Positions 35,123 through 44,146 of a stretch of DNA of 64,000 bases are shown here, one piece after another. Below the pieces are notes generated by a model that made no database searches, was not told the origin of the DNA, and saw nothing but the letters and a program-made list of their open reading frames with translations. The DNA is from Methanobacteriota archaeon (GTDB taxonomy: Archaea > Halobacteriota > Methanomicrobia > Methanomicrobiales > Methanomicrobiaceae). The first letter of the stretch is position 1. Every line of letters starts with the position of its first letter. The DNA is taken from contig JAEWWL010000019.1 of the NCBI GenBank assembly GCA_023396365.1, forward strand, positions 36,900-100,899, in the 5' to 3' direction. The translations under genes were made by a program, and so were the position numbers.

Positions 35123-35797
35123 TCAGAGTTTTGAGACAAGATTGTATAAGACTTCTTCAGGATCTTTTGCCTTTACAACACCGGATGCAAGAAGGACTCC
35201 GTCAGCGCCAAGTTCAAGTGCTCTTTTAACACAGTCACCTGTGCTTATCCCTGCGCCGGCAAGAACCCGTACAGCTGAATTAATATTCTTTACAGCCTTA
35301 ACAGAATTTTCAATTATTGCCGGATCTGCTGTTGCAACCGAGATTCCTGATCCAATTAGTTCAGGGGGTTCGATTGCAATAAAATCAGGTGAAAATGCGG
35401 CAGCCGCTGCACTTGTCCAAATATCATTTGTACAGACTACAGTCTGAAGATTTGCTCTTTTGGCGGATTCGACAGCGCCTGAAACATCTGCGAGCGTAAG
35501 CCTTTTTTCTGAGTGGTTGATAAGTGTTCCAAAGGCGCCTGCTGATTTTACTGCCTCGGCAAGAATGTGACCTGTATGTGCACCTGGTTTTATAGAGTCA
35601 ATATGCTGAGCATAGACAGGGAGGCTGAAATGTTTTGAAAGGGGATGAATATCCATATAGCCCGGAGCAATCCCAATCAGAATGCCGGAATCCTCTGACA
35701 CATTCTCTGATGCCCTTGCAATATTGTGGGCAGAACTTCCAAAACTCTCTGCGTATGTCTTGAAATTGATAATTATTTTTGGAAATATATCAGGCAT
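35123..35797 (-). CDS. tpiA: Triosephosphate isomerase
   Basis: Interconverts glyceraldehyde 3-phosphate and dihydroxyacetone phosphate. The 224 residues are typical of the compact archaeal form. Catalytic residues are visible: Asn and Lys in INFKTY (residue 11-15), His in LINHSEKR and Glu in [11 protein letters not shown]; the phosphate loop is ADGVLLASG. Strong ribosome-binding site AGGAGGG. Co-transcribed nine bases downstream of the MBF1 gene. Confidence 0.95.
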   Translation of the reverse strand: MPDIFPKIIINFKTYAESFGSSAHNIARASENVSEDSGILIGIAPGYMDIHPLSKHFSLPVYAQHIDSIKPGAHTGHILAEAVKSAGAFGTLINHSEKRLTLADVSGAVESAKRANLQTVVCTNDIWTSAAAAAFSPDFIAIEPPELIGSGISVATADPAIIENSVKAVKNINSAVRVLAGAGISTGDCVKRALELGADGVLLASGVVKAKDPEEVLYNLVSKL

Positions 35798-35806
35798 GAA
35801 ACCCTC

Positions 35807-36313
35807 CTATTTCCCTTTTTTAAATTTCATAACATCTCCCAGTGTTGGTGTGATGCTTCCTGTTTTCCCTCTTTTTTCAGTTGTGTCAACTGAATCTAAA
35901 AGACTGATTCCCAAAGTCTCTTCAAGCTTTTTCCTGACATCATCCTCAGGAATCATACCCTTCTCTATTTTTTTTATGAGCCCTTCCTTTTCCTTCATCT
36001 CAAGAGCAAGATCTTTTTGGGACATCCCTTTTTCAATACGCGCCTCGCGGATTCTTTCGCTGAAATCTTCGGCAATTTCTCCTTCCATGAGGTCGAAGAC
36101 ATCACGTGTGCGCTTTTTAGGTACTGTCGAAGTTCGTCCTGCAGAAACTGTCTTTATCTTTCCGGAGATCTGAGTTCTGATCTCACTTCCGGGCTGTTCG
36201 ACAGGTGTCCCAAGTTTTGAACACTTTGGGCATACTGACATCTTTGTCCCGCCAATAGAGACAAGAATTGGTTTTCCGCGGATAACTTCCCCGCAAACCT
36301 CGCATTCTGACAT
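35807..36313 (-). CDS. Multiprotein bridging factor 1 (archaeal MBF1)
   Basis: A 168-residue DNA-binding coactivator-like protein associated with translation or transcription in archaea. It has an N-terminal zinc ribbon (CEVCGE and CPKCSK, residues 4-32), a linker, and a helix-turn-helix ([36 protein letters not shown], about 84-120). Length is standard. Divergent from pan across a 57-base spacer containing overlapping TATA-like boxes in both directions. Confidence 0.93.
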   Translation of the reverse strand: MSECEVCGEVIRGKPILVSIGGTKMSVCPKCSKLGTPVEQPGSEIRTQISGKIKTVSAGRTSTVPKKRTRDVFDLMEGEIAEDFSERIREARIEKGMSQKDLALEMKEKEGLIKKIEKGMIPEDDVRKKLEETLGISLLDSVDTTEKRGKTGSITPTLGDVMKFKKGK

Positions 36314-36370
36314 ATTAATCGTAAATATCTATATATTGAACTACCCCTATATAACTATTTGAAAGAGGTT

Positions 36371-37609
36371 ATGGCAGAAGGTCAGGCGAACAAATCCGAC
36401 TCCCGCCCCGAGGATGACATCACCAAATATCTCCTTGACAGGATATCAGGTCTTGAAAACAGAAACCTGGAGCTTAGAGAAGAGATAAGGCAGGTGGAAT
36501 CCGAAAAGCGATTCATCGAAAACCAGAAGATTCGCTATGAGAGGGAGATTAGAAAGCTGAAAACAGAGGTGGAAAAACTTCGGAGTCCTCCTTTGATTAT
36601 CGGCACAATTACGGATGTTTCCGGTGACAACAGGTTTGTTGTCCAGTCCAGCGCCGGCCCTAAATTTATGGTGCGTGCTTCCGGTTTTATTGAAGCTTCC
36701 GATTTAAAGCCCGGCGCCCGCTGCACTCTTAATCAGCAGTCGCTTACGATTGTTGACATTCTCCCCCAGTCTTTTGATTCTCAGATTTACGGGATGGAAA
36801 TAGATGATGTTCCTGATGAAACCTATGCTGATGTGGGCGGACTTGAGGAGCAGATTACAGAGATACGCGAGGCTGTTGAACTGCCGCTTGTAAAACCCGA
36901 GTTGTTTATAAAGGTAGGAATATCTCCTCCACGTGGTGTTTTACTTTATGGTCCTCCCGGCACAGGAAAAACTCTTCTGGCCCGTGCGGTTGCACATGAA
37001 ACAAATGCCAAATTCATGAGGGTGGTTGGCTCTGAACTTGTCCAGAAATATATAGGTGAGGGTGCAAGGCTTGTGCGGGAATTATTTGAGCTTGCAAAAA
37101 GAGATGCCCCTTCAATAATTTTTATAGATGAAATAGATGCCATAGGAGCTCACCGCTCTGAAAGCATCACATCAGGCGACAGGGAGGTCCAGAGGACACT
37201 AATGCAGCTTTTAGCAGATCTTGACGGGTTTAAGGACAGGGGCGATGTAAAGATAATTGGTGCAACTAACAGGATTGATATTTTAGATCCTGCTCTCTTA
37301 AGACCCGGAAGGTTTGACAGGATAATTGAAATACCCGAACCTGATACAGCAGGCCGATATTCAATACTAAAAATTCATACAAAGTTAATGAGTGTGGATG
37401 ACGGCGTTGACTTAAACGAGATGGCTGACCTGACCGGCGGCATGAAGGGATCTGACTTAAAAGCAATCTGCACAGAAGCCGGAATGTTTGCTATACGCTC
37501 TGACAGGGAGACTGTTGTGAGAAGCGACTTTATAAAAGCTATAGAAAAAGTAGGAATTGATCACAAAAACAATGCACGTGAAATCCTTGACGGTGCAATG
37601 TTTGCCTGA
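36371..37609 (+). CDS. pan: Proteasome-activating nucleotidase PAN (first copy)
   Basis: Hexameric AAA+ unfoldase that feeds the 20S proteasome. The 412 residues show an N-terminal coiled coil (about 15-75), an OB domain, then Walker A GPPGTGKT, Walker [10 protein letters not shown], sensor GATNR and the Arg-finger region RPGRFDR. The C-terminus ends DGAMFA, with Phe where the HbYX proteasome-docking motif has Tyr. ATG 36371 follows GAGG closely; a TTG at 36359 is in frame but has no site. A second PAN-type gene lies 0.5 kb away on the opposite strand. Confidence 0.92.
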   Translation: MAEGQANKSDSRPEDDITKYLLDRISGLENRNLELREEIRQVESEKRFIENQKIRYEREIRKLKTEVEKLRSPPLIIGTITDVSGDNRFVVQSSAGPKFMVRASGFIEASDLKPGARCTLNQQSLTIVDILPQSFDSQIYGMEIDDVPDETYADVGGLEEQITEIREAVELPLVKPELFIKVGISPPRGVLLYGPPGTGKTLLARAVAHETNAKFMRVVGSELVQKYIGEGARLVRELFELAKRDAPSIIFIDEIDAIGAHRSESITSGDREVQRTLMQLLADLDGFKDRGDVKIIGATNRIDILDPALLRPGRFDRIIEIPEPDTAGRYSILKIHTKLMSVDDGVDLNEMADLTGGMKGSDLKAICTEAGMFAIRSDRETVVRSDFIKAIEKVGIDHKNNAREILDGAMFA

Positions 37610-37626
37610 TTTTTTAGTTTTCTTTT

Positions 37627-38088
37627 TTAAACTCCTGATGCTGAAAACTTTTCTTCCCATTCATCCTCGCTGCACCAGACTTCAAATACTAAGTCCGTCC
37701 GATCTTCAAACTCAGGATGATCTTCTTTTGATGAATGAGGCTGAATATATAATATATCAGCAACATATCCATCCTTTAAGCCAAGGAGTTTTGTAAAATT
37801 CCATGTCTCCTTCATTTTTTTTTCACGGCTGTAAATGTCAAGGGCAAAGGCATGTGTGCAGTAAAGGTCGGGAGAGATTTCAAATAAAATATCAGAGATG
37901 TAGCGCCTTATGTACCAGTTCAGTTCGGATACAAGAGAAAGTGCATTTCCAAGAGTTGCATTTTCAATAAGGATTCCATACTCTGTTTTGACCGGGCGGT
38001 AAAAACGAAGAATTCCGCGGCTGGTCTCTGACGATAAAAGGGTTGAATAAAGATCCACTCCCTTTTTCTGGATAAAGAGAAGCGCCAT
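37627..38088 (-). CDS. Conserved-looking hypothetical protein behind PAN-B
   Basis: A 153-residue soluble protein I do not recognise. It is mixed alpha/beta with no Cys cluster, membrane span or nucleotide-binding motif. Notable segments are RGILRFYRPVKTEYG near residue 25 and the acidic C-terminal half (EDHPEFEDRTDLVFEVWCSEDEWEE). It begins four bases after the stop of the PAN-B gene, so it is probably co-transcribed with it, and ends 17 bases from the convergent first pan gene. A role with the proteasome ATPase is only suggested by position. Confidence 0.65.
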   Translation of the reverse strand: MALLFIQKKGVDLYSTLLSSETSRGILRFYRPVKTEYGILIENATLGNALSLVSELNWYIRRYISDILFEISPDLYCTHAFALDIYSREKKMKETWNFTKLLGLKDGYVADILYIQPHSSKEDHPEFEDRTDLVFEVWCSEDEWEEKFSASGV

Positions 38089-38092
38089 TTTA

Positions 38093-39268
38093 TCAGATAT
38101 ACATGATATCGTCTGACTTTGTTTTTCTTCTTACTTTTAGTGCCGCATCAGTGAAATTTTGCATTGTGACATAATCAGCGTTGATTCTTACTGCATTCAT
38201 TCCGGCCTCGCGGCATATTGCCTGAATTTCAGCACCGGTTGTGTTCTCGGTAATTTTCATTAATTCTTCGATGTGAACATCCTTCATGTTCAGTTTTGCG
38301 GAGTGAATTTTGATTATTTCAAGTCTTGCCTTCTCATCAGGAAGTGATATCTCAAGTATTCTGTCAAATCTTCCCGGTCTTAAGAGGGCAGGGTCGAGCA
38401 TATCAACACGGTTAGTCGCTGCCATCAGCCTGACGTTGCCCCGGTTGTCAAATCCGTCCATCTCAGCCAGAAGCTGCATAAGTGTTCTCTGAACTTCTGC
38501 ACTGCCTGATGTTCCATCCTGTGTCCTCATGCTTCCTATTGCATCTATTTCATCTATAAAGATAATTGAAGGGCTTTTTTCACGTGCCAGTGCAAAAAGC
38601 TCCCTGACCATCTGTGCTCCTTCTCCAATGAATTTATGAACAAGTTCGCTTCCTGACATTCTGATGAATGTTGCTTTTGCCTGATTTGCAACAGCTTTTG
38701 CAATGAGTGTTTTTCCTGTTCCCGGAGGCCCGTACAAAAGAATGCCTTTAGGCGGCTCGACTCCAATTCTTTCGAAGACCTCAGGGCGCGTCAGCGGATA
38801 CTCGACAGCCTCCCTGACTTCTTCAATTTCGTCACGAAGGCCTCCTATCTGGGCAAATGTAACTGAAGGAGACTCTTCAAGCTCCATTACCCTGACTCTT
38901 GAATCAAATGTATTGTCAACTGTCCTGACAATTGACAGTGCATTATTTACAGCGACTTTCATTCCCGGCTTCAGCAGGCCTTCAAGGTTTTCAGAGGAGT
39001 TTGTAATATATTCCTGATTGTTGCCCTGCTGGCGCAGGTAAACCTCTCCGCTGTCCAGTACATCTATTATTGCCGCAACAAAGAGTGGTGGGCGTTTTAA
39101 CTGATTGTTCTCTTTTCTGAGCTGGACAGTCTCTTTTTCAAGACGCCCGTTCTCTCTGTTGAGGAATTCGACCTTCATTGTCAGGTCTTCAACCTGATCA
39201 TATAATTCCTGAATCCGGAGTTTGGATAGATCATTTTCTTCCGGAGTATTGTATATGGTCTCATCCAT
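38093..39268 (-). CDS. Proteasome-activating nucleotidase paralogue (PAN-B)
   Basis: A 391-residue AAA+ ATPase with the same plan as the first PAN: coiled coil (about 12-65), OB domain, Walker A GPPGTGKT, Walker [10 protein letters not shown], sensor AATNR and RPGRFDR. Its C-terminus ends SDDIMYI, a proper HbYX motif for docking into the 20S proteasome alpha ring. It diverges strongly from the neighbour in the N-terminal third. Two PANs may form separate hexamers or mixed rings. Divergent from the DUF126 gene, convergent with pan via the small unknown gene. Confidence 0.9.
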   Translation of the reverse strand: MDETIYNTPEENDLSKLRIQELYDQVEDLTMKVEFLNRENGRLEKETVQLRKENNQLKRPPLFVAAIIDVLDSGEVYLRQQGNNQEYITNSSENLEGLLKPGMKVAVNNALSIVRTVDNTFDSRVRVMELEESPSVTFAQIGGLRDEIEEVREAVEYPLTRPEVFERIGVEPPKGILLYGPPGTGKTLIAKAVANQAKATFIRMSGSELVHKFIGEGAQMVRELFALAREKSPSIIFIDEIDAIGSMRTQDGTSGSAEVQRTLMQLLAEMDGFDNRGNVRLMAATNRVDMLDPALLRPGRFDRILEISLPDEKARLEIIKIHSAKLNMKDVHIEELMKITENTTGAEIQAICREAGMNAVRINADYVTMQNFTDAALKVRRKTKSDDIMYI

Positions 39269-39273
39269 GTTAC

Positions 39274-39281
39274 TTTATATC
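39274..39281 (+). promoter_or_regulatory. TATA box of the DUF126 gene
   Basis: TTTATATC lies 25-32 bases upstream of the ATG at 39306 and there is no good ribosome-binding site, which fits a leaderless transcript. The spacer to the divergent PAN-B gene is only 37 bases. Confidence 0.5.
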
Positions 39282-39305
39282 TTAATCTTACAACATTTAT
39301 TAGGT

Positions 39306-39710
39306 ATGTCTTTTACAATTCAGGGCAGAGGGATCTCAAAAGGCAAAGGTAAGGGTGCACTTTTAAAAAGCAGTGCACCAATCTCATTTTTATCTGGTGT
39401 TGATCCGGATACGGGCATAGTTGTGGAGGAAGGTCATCCGCTCAGGGGAGAGTCAATAGCCGGAAAAGTTCTCGCATTTCCCTTTGGAAAAGGATCAACT
39501 GTCGGCTCATATGTTATCTATGCACTAAAAAGAAATGACAAGGCTCCCTGTGCTATCATAAATGAAGAAGCCGAGACAATCATTGCCGTGGGTGCAATTA
39601 TTGCGGATATTCCGATGGTTGATAAGCCTTCAGAAAAAATATCAGATATTAATAACGGAACAATAGTCTGTGTAGATGGTGATTCCGGAGTAATTCTTAT
39701 TGAAGAATAA
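39306..39710 (+). CDS. Phosphomevalonate dehydratase small subunit (DUF126, aconitase X swivel)
   Basis: The swivel-domain subunit of an aconitase X-type dehydratase. In archaea the two-subunit enzyme dehydrates 5-phosphomevalonate in the modified mevalonate pathway for isoprenoid lipids. The 134 residues show GRGISKGKGKGALL, the LSGVDPDTG motif and the FPFGKGSTVGSYV segment with the conserved Ser. The large subunit (DUF521) is not in the window. ATG 39306 was chosen as the start matching the family N-terminus; the upstream open frame overlaps the PAN-B gene. Confidence 0.88.
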   Translation: MSFTIQGRGISKGKGKGALLKSSAPISFLSGVDPDTGIVVEEGHPLRGESIAGKVLAFPFGKGSTVGSYVIYALKRNDKAPCAIINEEAETIIAVGAIIADIPMVDKPSEKISDINNGTIVCVDGDSGVILIEE

Positions 39711-39732
39711 TTTTTTTTAGGGGTGTTATAAG

Positions 39733-40857
39733 GTGCACTATTTTCTTCTTCTTACAGATGAGTGCAATCTCTGCTGCACGTACTGCCGCGGAAAAATATT
39801 CTCTGTTCCTGATCAATCCTCTGAAAAAATTGAAATCGACGATGAATTCCCGTGTGATCTAAATTTTCCACTTGACAGTCTTTACAAATTTTTATCAGAG
39901 GACAAAGACCCTGTCCTGACATTCTATGGCGGAGAGCCCCTTTTAAAAAGCTCTTTGATTCGTGAGATAATGGACAATGCACCTCCCTGCAAATACATTA
40001 TTCAGACCAATGCAACTCTTCTTGACTCTCTTGGGCATGAGTATGTAAACAGGTTTAAGTCCATTTTTGCATCAATTGACGGAGATAAAAAAACCACTGA
40101 TGAATGCAGGGGGAAAGGAACATATGATACTGTCATCAGAAATTTAAAACTGATAAAAGAGCAGGGTTATGAAAATGAGATAGTTGCCAGGATGACAATT
40201 TCTGAAAACAACAATATCTGCGAGTCTGTAAAATATCTTTCATCCAATTCTGATTTTTCCTTCAACTCTGTTCACTGGCAGACAGACTCAAATTTCTGGA
40301 CAGATTTTAAACTTCGAAAAAATTATTCTGACTGGGTTTACGGCAGTTACAATCCTGGAATAAAGCGGCTTGTAAATTTATGGACTAATATAATGAAAGA
40401 GGAGGGGCGGGTTATGATGTGGTATCCTTTTGTTGATACAATGTATGACATACTCTCTGGAAAAAAAACCTCCCCGCTTCGCTGCGGAAGTGGTTTTGAA
40501 AATTACAGTATTATTCAGGATGGAAACATAGCCCCGTGCCCATGCATGGCAGGGTTGAAGGACTTTTACTGCGGCCACATAAGAACATGCACTCCGTCAT
40601 CACTTAAAAAAATAGAGATAGCAGGCGACTGCTGTGGATGTGATATTAAAAATTTCTGCGGCGGAAGATGCCTGTATTCAAATATCACCAGACCCTGGCC
40701 ATTTGAGGGAAGAAAAATAGTTTATGATACAGTTAAAAATCTCAAAGACTGTATTGAAGGAAAGGCAGTGGAAGTAAGAGATCTTATAGATGATGGAGTT
40801 ATTTCGATGGAGCAGTTTTCACATGAGAAGTACAACGGCTGTGAGATAATTCCATAA
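39733..40857 (+). CDS. Radical SAM enzyme with SPASM-type C-terminal Cys cluster
   Basis: A 374-residue radical S-adenosylmethionine protein. The cluster motif is CNLCCTYC near residue 11, followed by YGGEPLL. The C-terminal region is Cys-rich (CGSG, CPCM, CCGCDIKNFCGGRC), as in SPASM enzymes that modify peptides or mature other enzymes. It resembles the archaeal AF1577-type putative peptide-modifying family, but no precursor peptide is visible nearby. Start is GTG 39733, with GGGGTG seven bases upstream. Followed after 24 bases by a B12-binding radical SAM gene. Confidence 0.8.
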   Translation: MHYFLLLTDECNLCCTYCRGKIFSVPDQSSEKIEIDDEFPCDLNFPLDSLYKFLSEDKDPVLTFYGGEPLLKSSLIREIMDNAPPCKYIIQTNATLLDSLGHEYVNRFKSIFASIDGDKKTTDECRGKGTYDTVIRNLKLIKEQGYENEIVARMTISENNNICESVKYLSSNSDFSFNSVHWQTDSNFWTDFKLRKNYSDWVYGSYNPGIKRLVNLWTNIMKEEGRVMMWYPFVDTMYDILSGKKTSPLRCGSGFENYSIIQDGNIAPCPCMAGLKDFYCGHIRTCTPSSLKKIEIAGDCCGCDIKNFCGGRCLYSNITRPWPFEGRKIVYDTVKNLKDCIEGKAVEVRDLIDDGVISMEQFSHEKYNGCEIIP

Positions 40858-40881
40858 GGCTTAAGCCTCATATTTTTTCCA

Positions 40882-41991
40882 ATGAAGGTGAACTGGCGGG
40901 ATATCAAACCGGCAAGAAATTCATATGCTGCTCTTTACTCCGCATGTGAGAAGAACAAAATTATCCTAAATCCGGTTGATTCTCCTGAAAAAGACATCAC
41001 TTTATACAGTTTAAATTCAGTGAATGCCTCACTTTATCTTGATGAAATTAAAAATGCGGACTGTATTACTATCGCAGGCGGTCCGCATCCTTCAGCGCTT
41101 CCCAATGAGGTTTTGGATTATGCGGATTATGTTGTTGTTGGTGAGGGTGAACATACTCTTCCTGCGTTAATTAAGTATATAGAAAAAAAGACAGATATTT
41201 TTCCTAAAGGTGCGGCATCAAAAGACAGGTACACAAAAAATGATACATGTGTCCTTCTTGATGCATATCCGCCGTTTACAAAAATTAAAGGGTACCTTGA
41301 AATATCACGCGGCTGCCCTTTTCGGTGTGCTTACTGCCAGACGCCGCATCTTTTTGGAGGATGCATGCGCCACCGCACAATCGATGCAATTATCCGCGCC
41401 TCCAAAGCCTATAATGATATAAGATTTCTGACTCCTAATGCACTCTCTTACGGTTCAGACGGAAAAAAACCTGCATATGATAAACTGATAAAACTGCTTG
41501 GCGGCTTTGATAAAAATAAAAACCTCTACTTTGGGACTTTTCCAAGCGAAGTGCGTCCCGAGTTTGTAACGCAGGAGTCGGTTGATATAATTCTTAAGTT
41601 TTGCAGCAATACCAGGCTTCATTTCGGCGCTCAGTCGGGAAGCGACAGTGTGCTAAAAAAAATACACCGCGGGCATACAGCAGACGATGTCATAAACGCA
41701 GTTGAGCTTTGCAGGGATAACGGGCTTGTTCCTGTGGTTGATTATATATTAGGGCTTCCTGATGAATCATATGAAGAGCAGATGCAGACTGTAAACCAGA
41801 TGGAGTGGGTTTCAAAATACGGCAGGATTCATGCGCACTATTTCACCCCGCTTCCCGGGACTCCGCTTTTTAAAAGGTCTCCATCACCACTGATTCCCGA
41901 AGCCGAAAGGCTTCTTGGAAAACTTGCATTGTCAGGCCGTGCAACAGGCTCATGGATTGATGCAGGGTTAAGATTTTTTAGAAAGAGCTGA
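40882..41991 (+). CDS. B12-binding-domain radical SAM protein
   Basis: A 369-residue protein. Residues 1-110 resemble a cobalamin-binding Rossmann domain (ITIAGGPHPSALP, VVGEGEHTLP); the radical SAM core starts with ISRGCPFRCAYCQTP near residue 148. A conserved LPGTPLFKR segment is near the C-terminus. It resembles the archaeal TIGR04013-type family (B12/radical SAM, MJ1487-like), whose reaction is unknown; methyl transfer is plausible. The start MKVNWRDIKP fits the family. Downstream of the SPASM enzyme, probably one transcript. Confidence 0.82.
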   Translation: MKVNWRDIKPARNSYAALYSACEKNKIILNPVDSPEKDITLYSLNSVNASLYLDEIKNADCITIAGGPHPSALPNEVLDYADYVVVGEGEHTLPALIKYIEKKTDIFPKGAASKDRYTKNDTCVLLDAYPPFTKIKGYLEISRGCPFRCAYCQTPHLFGGCMRHRTIDAIIRASKAYNDIRFLTPNALSYGSDGKKPAYDKLIKLLGGFDKNKNLYFGTFPSEVRPEFVTQESVDIILKFCSNTRLHFGAQSGSDSVLKKIHRGHTADDVINAVELCRDNGLVPVVDYILGLPDESYEEQMQTVNQMEWVSKYGRIHAHYFTPLPGTPLFKRSPSPLIPEAERLLGKLALSGRATGSWIDAGLRFFRKS

Positions 41992-42006
41992 AATCAATAA
42001 TGAATG

Positions 42007-42645
42007 ATGAAAGTTCTTTTGCTCTCTGATCTGCATGGTCAGTATGGCAAGATGGGTTCATTTCTGGATTTGGAACCGGATATGGTTCTTATCTCAGGTG
42101 ATCTTACTGATATGGGACCCTGCGAACCTGTCATTTCTATGCTTGAAGAGATAGATGTGCCGTGCTTTGTTGTTCCCGGCAACTGCGATCCCAAAGAAAT
42201 TCTTGAAACTCTTGAGGATTCTGTTGCTGTATGTCTTCACGGCTCTTCGATTAACATTGGCAAAGTCACCTTTGTTGGTATTGGAGGATCTAACCCGACA
42301 CCTTTTTCAACTCCATTTGAGTTAAAAGAGGAAGAAATTGATAGCATTCTAAAGACTGCGGAAGAAAGGGCCAGCCCCAATGTTCACAACATTCTTCTCT
42401 CTCATGCACCCCCCTTTGAGACTCTTGATGATGTCTGCGGCAACAGGGTTGGAAGCAAATCCCTTCGTGAACACATGAAAAAGTATGATCTGGTCTGCTG
42501 CGGGCATATCCATGATCAGACCGGGGTTAAGGAAATTGACGGAACTATTGTTGTAAATCCCGGGCAGGCATCTGAAGGTAAATGTGCATTAATTTCCCTT
42601 GGTGATGATCCAAAGGACATTAAAGTGGAATTAATTCAGGTATAA
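42007..42645 (+). CDS. Calcineurin-like metallophosphoesterase
   Basis: A 212-residue phosphoesterase with the dinuclear metal motifs: SDLHGQ near residue 8, SGDLTD, PGNCD, LLSHAPP and CGHIHDQ. It resembles archaeal YfcE/MJ0936-type phosphodiesterases; physiological substrate unknown. Two tandem ATGs (42004 and 42007) lack a clear ribosome-binding site. It ends the run of plus-strand genes from the DUF126 protein. Confidence 0.88.
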   Translation: MKVLLLSDLHGQYGKMGSFLDLEPDMVLISGDLTDMGPCEPVISMLEEIDVPCFVVPGNCDPKEILETLEDSVAVCLHGSSINIGKVTFVGIGGSNPTPFSTPFELKEEEIDSILKTAEERASPNVHNILLSHAPPFETLDDVCGNRVGSKSLREHMKKYDLVCCGHIHDQTGVKEIDGTIVVNPGQASEGKCALISLGDDPKDIKVELIQV

Positions 42646-42695
42646 CTGATTATTAACTAAAAAAAATTATCTTAGTAAATTAATCAAATTAAACT

Positions 42696-43226
42696 TTAAG
42701 AATTATTTTTTTCAAGGAGCATTTCAAGATAGGACTGTGGAATATTTTTTCCGCAAATTCCAAGCTCTGTTTTTACAGAATCTATCTGCTTTAGAGCACT
42801 GTCTTTGTCATCAGAGATAATTTCAATCTCAATAAATTCTCCAAGATCTTCTACATTATCCAGTGCTATTGTGGTTTTTCTATAGGAGTACTCCTCCCTT
42901 TTTTTGGAGACGATGCTTGTTTTTCTAAATCCAAGACGAAGGAGAATTTCTTCCATTTCCTTTGCAGAACCTATATCCAGATTGAACTCTTCACGCGCTT
43001 TTGCATCTGTTCCCCGTAACTTTGCTCCTTTGTAGGTAAGTTCAAATCCCGCTCCGTTATCCCTGATTCTTAGTGCTTCGTCAGTTTCTGCGAAATCACG
43101 TTGGGGTGCATTGTAATATGTGTCTTTCTGAATACTGATTCCAAGGAATTCTGCTTTTTTTTCCTTAAGAATTTCCTTTACCGGTTCAATAGAACTGACT
43201 TTTATTTTCGCTTCAATTTCAAGCAT
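42696..43226 (-). CDS. CYTH-domain protein (CyaB-type)
   Basis: A 176-residue triphosphate-tunnel enzyme. The CYTH hallmark EIEAK is at residues 3-7, followed by patterned acidic and basic residues (ALRIRDNG, LTYKG, REEFNLDI, FIEIEI). The family includes class IV adenylate cyclases and thiamine or inorganic triphosphatases; archaeal members more likely hydrolyse triphosphates. Divergent from the FKBP gene across a 56-base spacer with TATA-like sequences. Confidence 0.87.
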   Translation of the reverse strand: MLEIEAKIKVSSIEPVKEILKEKKAEFLGISIQKDTYYNAPQRDFAETDEALRIRDNGAGFELTYKGAKLRGTDAKAREEFNLDIGSAKEMEEILLRLGFRKTSIVSKKREEYSYRKTTIALDNVEDLGEFIEIEIISDDKDSALKQIDSVKTELGICGKNIPQSYLEMLLEKNNS

Positions 43227-43282
43227 CCCGCATCACATATATAGGTAGATTAAACCAACTAATATAGACAGGTGTAATTTTT

Positions 43283-43984
43283 ATGGCAATAAAAGAAGGA
43301 GATTTTGTCAAACTGAACTATACAGGTTCTGCTGACGGCAGTATTTTTGACACCACATATGAAGATGTGGCAAAAGAGAACGGTACCTATTCTGAAGGAA
43401 AAAAATATGAGCCTATCGTAATCCGTGTCGGCGGAAACCATGTTATTCCCGGTCTTGATGAAGTACTTGCAGGAAAAGAGACTGGTGAAGAGTATGAAGT
43501 CACAATTCAGCCGGAAAAGGCATACGGAGAGCGTGACAACACACTTGTAAAATCCATTCCGGTAAAGGAATTTAAGGAAAAGCCGACAGTCGGCATGCGT
43601 GTGTCATCAGAAGGCCATCAGGGTGTTGTTGTAAATGTAATTGGAAAGCGTGCAGTTATTGATTTTAACCACATGCTTGCAGGAAGAACACTCTCATACA
43701 AATTTTCTGTTGAAGGCGTTCTTGAAGATTCTGTTGAACAGGCAAAGGCAATTTTTAACCTTTTCATCAGCCGTGATCTTGAGATGGAGTTGGAAAAAGG
43801 CGTTTTGACAATTGTTCTTCCTCCGGGAATCACATACGACCAGCGCTGGATGATGGGCAAGGGAATGGCAATTTTCCAGATTTTTGAATACATTGACGGA
43901 ATTGAAGAGATTGTTCTTAAAGAGACATTTAAAAAGCCCGAGAAAAAAGAATCCGAACCTGTTGCTGAAGCAGCAGAAGAATAA
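43283..43984 (+). CDS. FKBP-type peptidyl-prolyl isomerase, long SlyD-like form
   Basis: Folding helper catalysing cis-trans isomerisation of proline bonds. The 233 residues begin with an FKBP domain (FVKLNYTGSADGSIFDTT; VIPGLDEVLAGKETG) interrupted by the insert-in-flap chaperone domain (about 85-130). The FKBP strand returns with NHMLAGRTLSYKF, and a further domain (about 155-220) and an acidic tail ending AEAAEE follow, as in long archaeal FKBPs. The ribosome-binding site AGGTG precedes ATG 43283. Confidence 0.93.
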   Translation: MAIKEGDFVKLNYTGSADGSIFDTTYEDVAKENGTYSEGKKYEPIVIRVGGNHVIPGLDEVLAGKETGEEYEVTIQPEKAYGERDNTLVKSIPVKEFKEKPTVGMRVSSEGHQGVVVNVIGKRAVIDFNHMLAGRTLSYKFSVEGVLEDSVEQAKAIFNLFISRDLEMELEKGVLTIVLPPGITYDQRWMMGKGMAIFQIFEYIDGIEEIVLKETFKKPEKKESEPVAEAAEE

Positions 43985-44146
43985 ATTTTTTATTATCCTT
44001 TTCAAAAGGATATTTCATTCATCAAATTATGTTCAGATTGCTTTTTTCATAAAAAAGATATTGACTTTAAAAAAAAGATGTCGCTAATTCTGAGATAAAA
44101 TTTCTGGTACGGGGATTTTAATATTATATTGCCAAAGAAAACCCGG

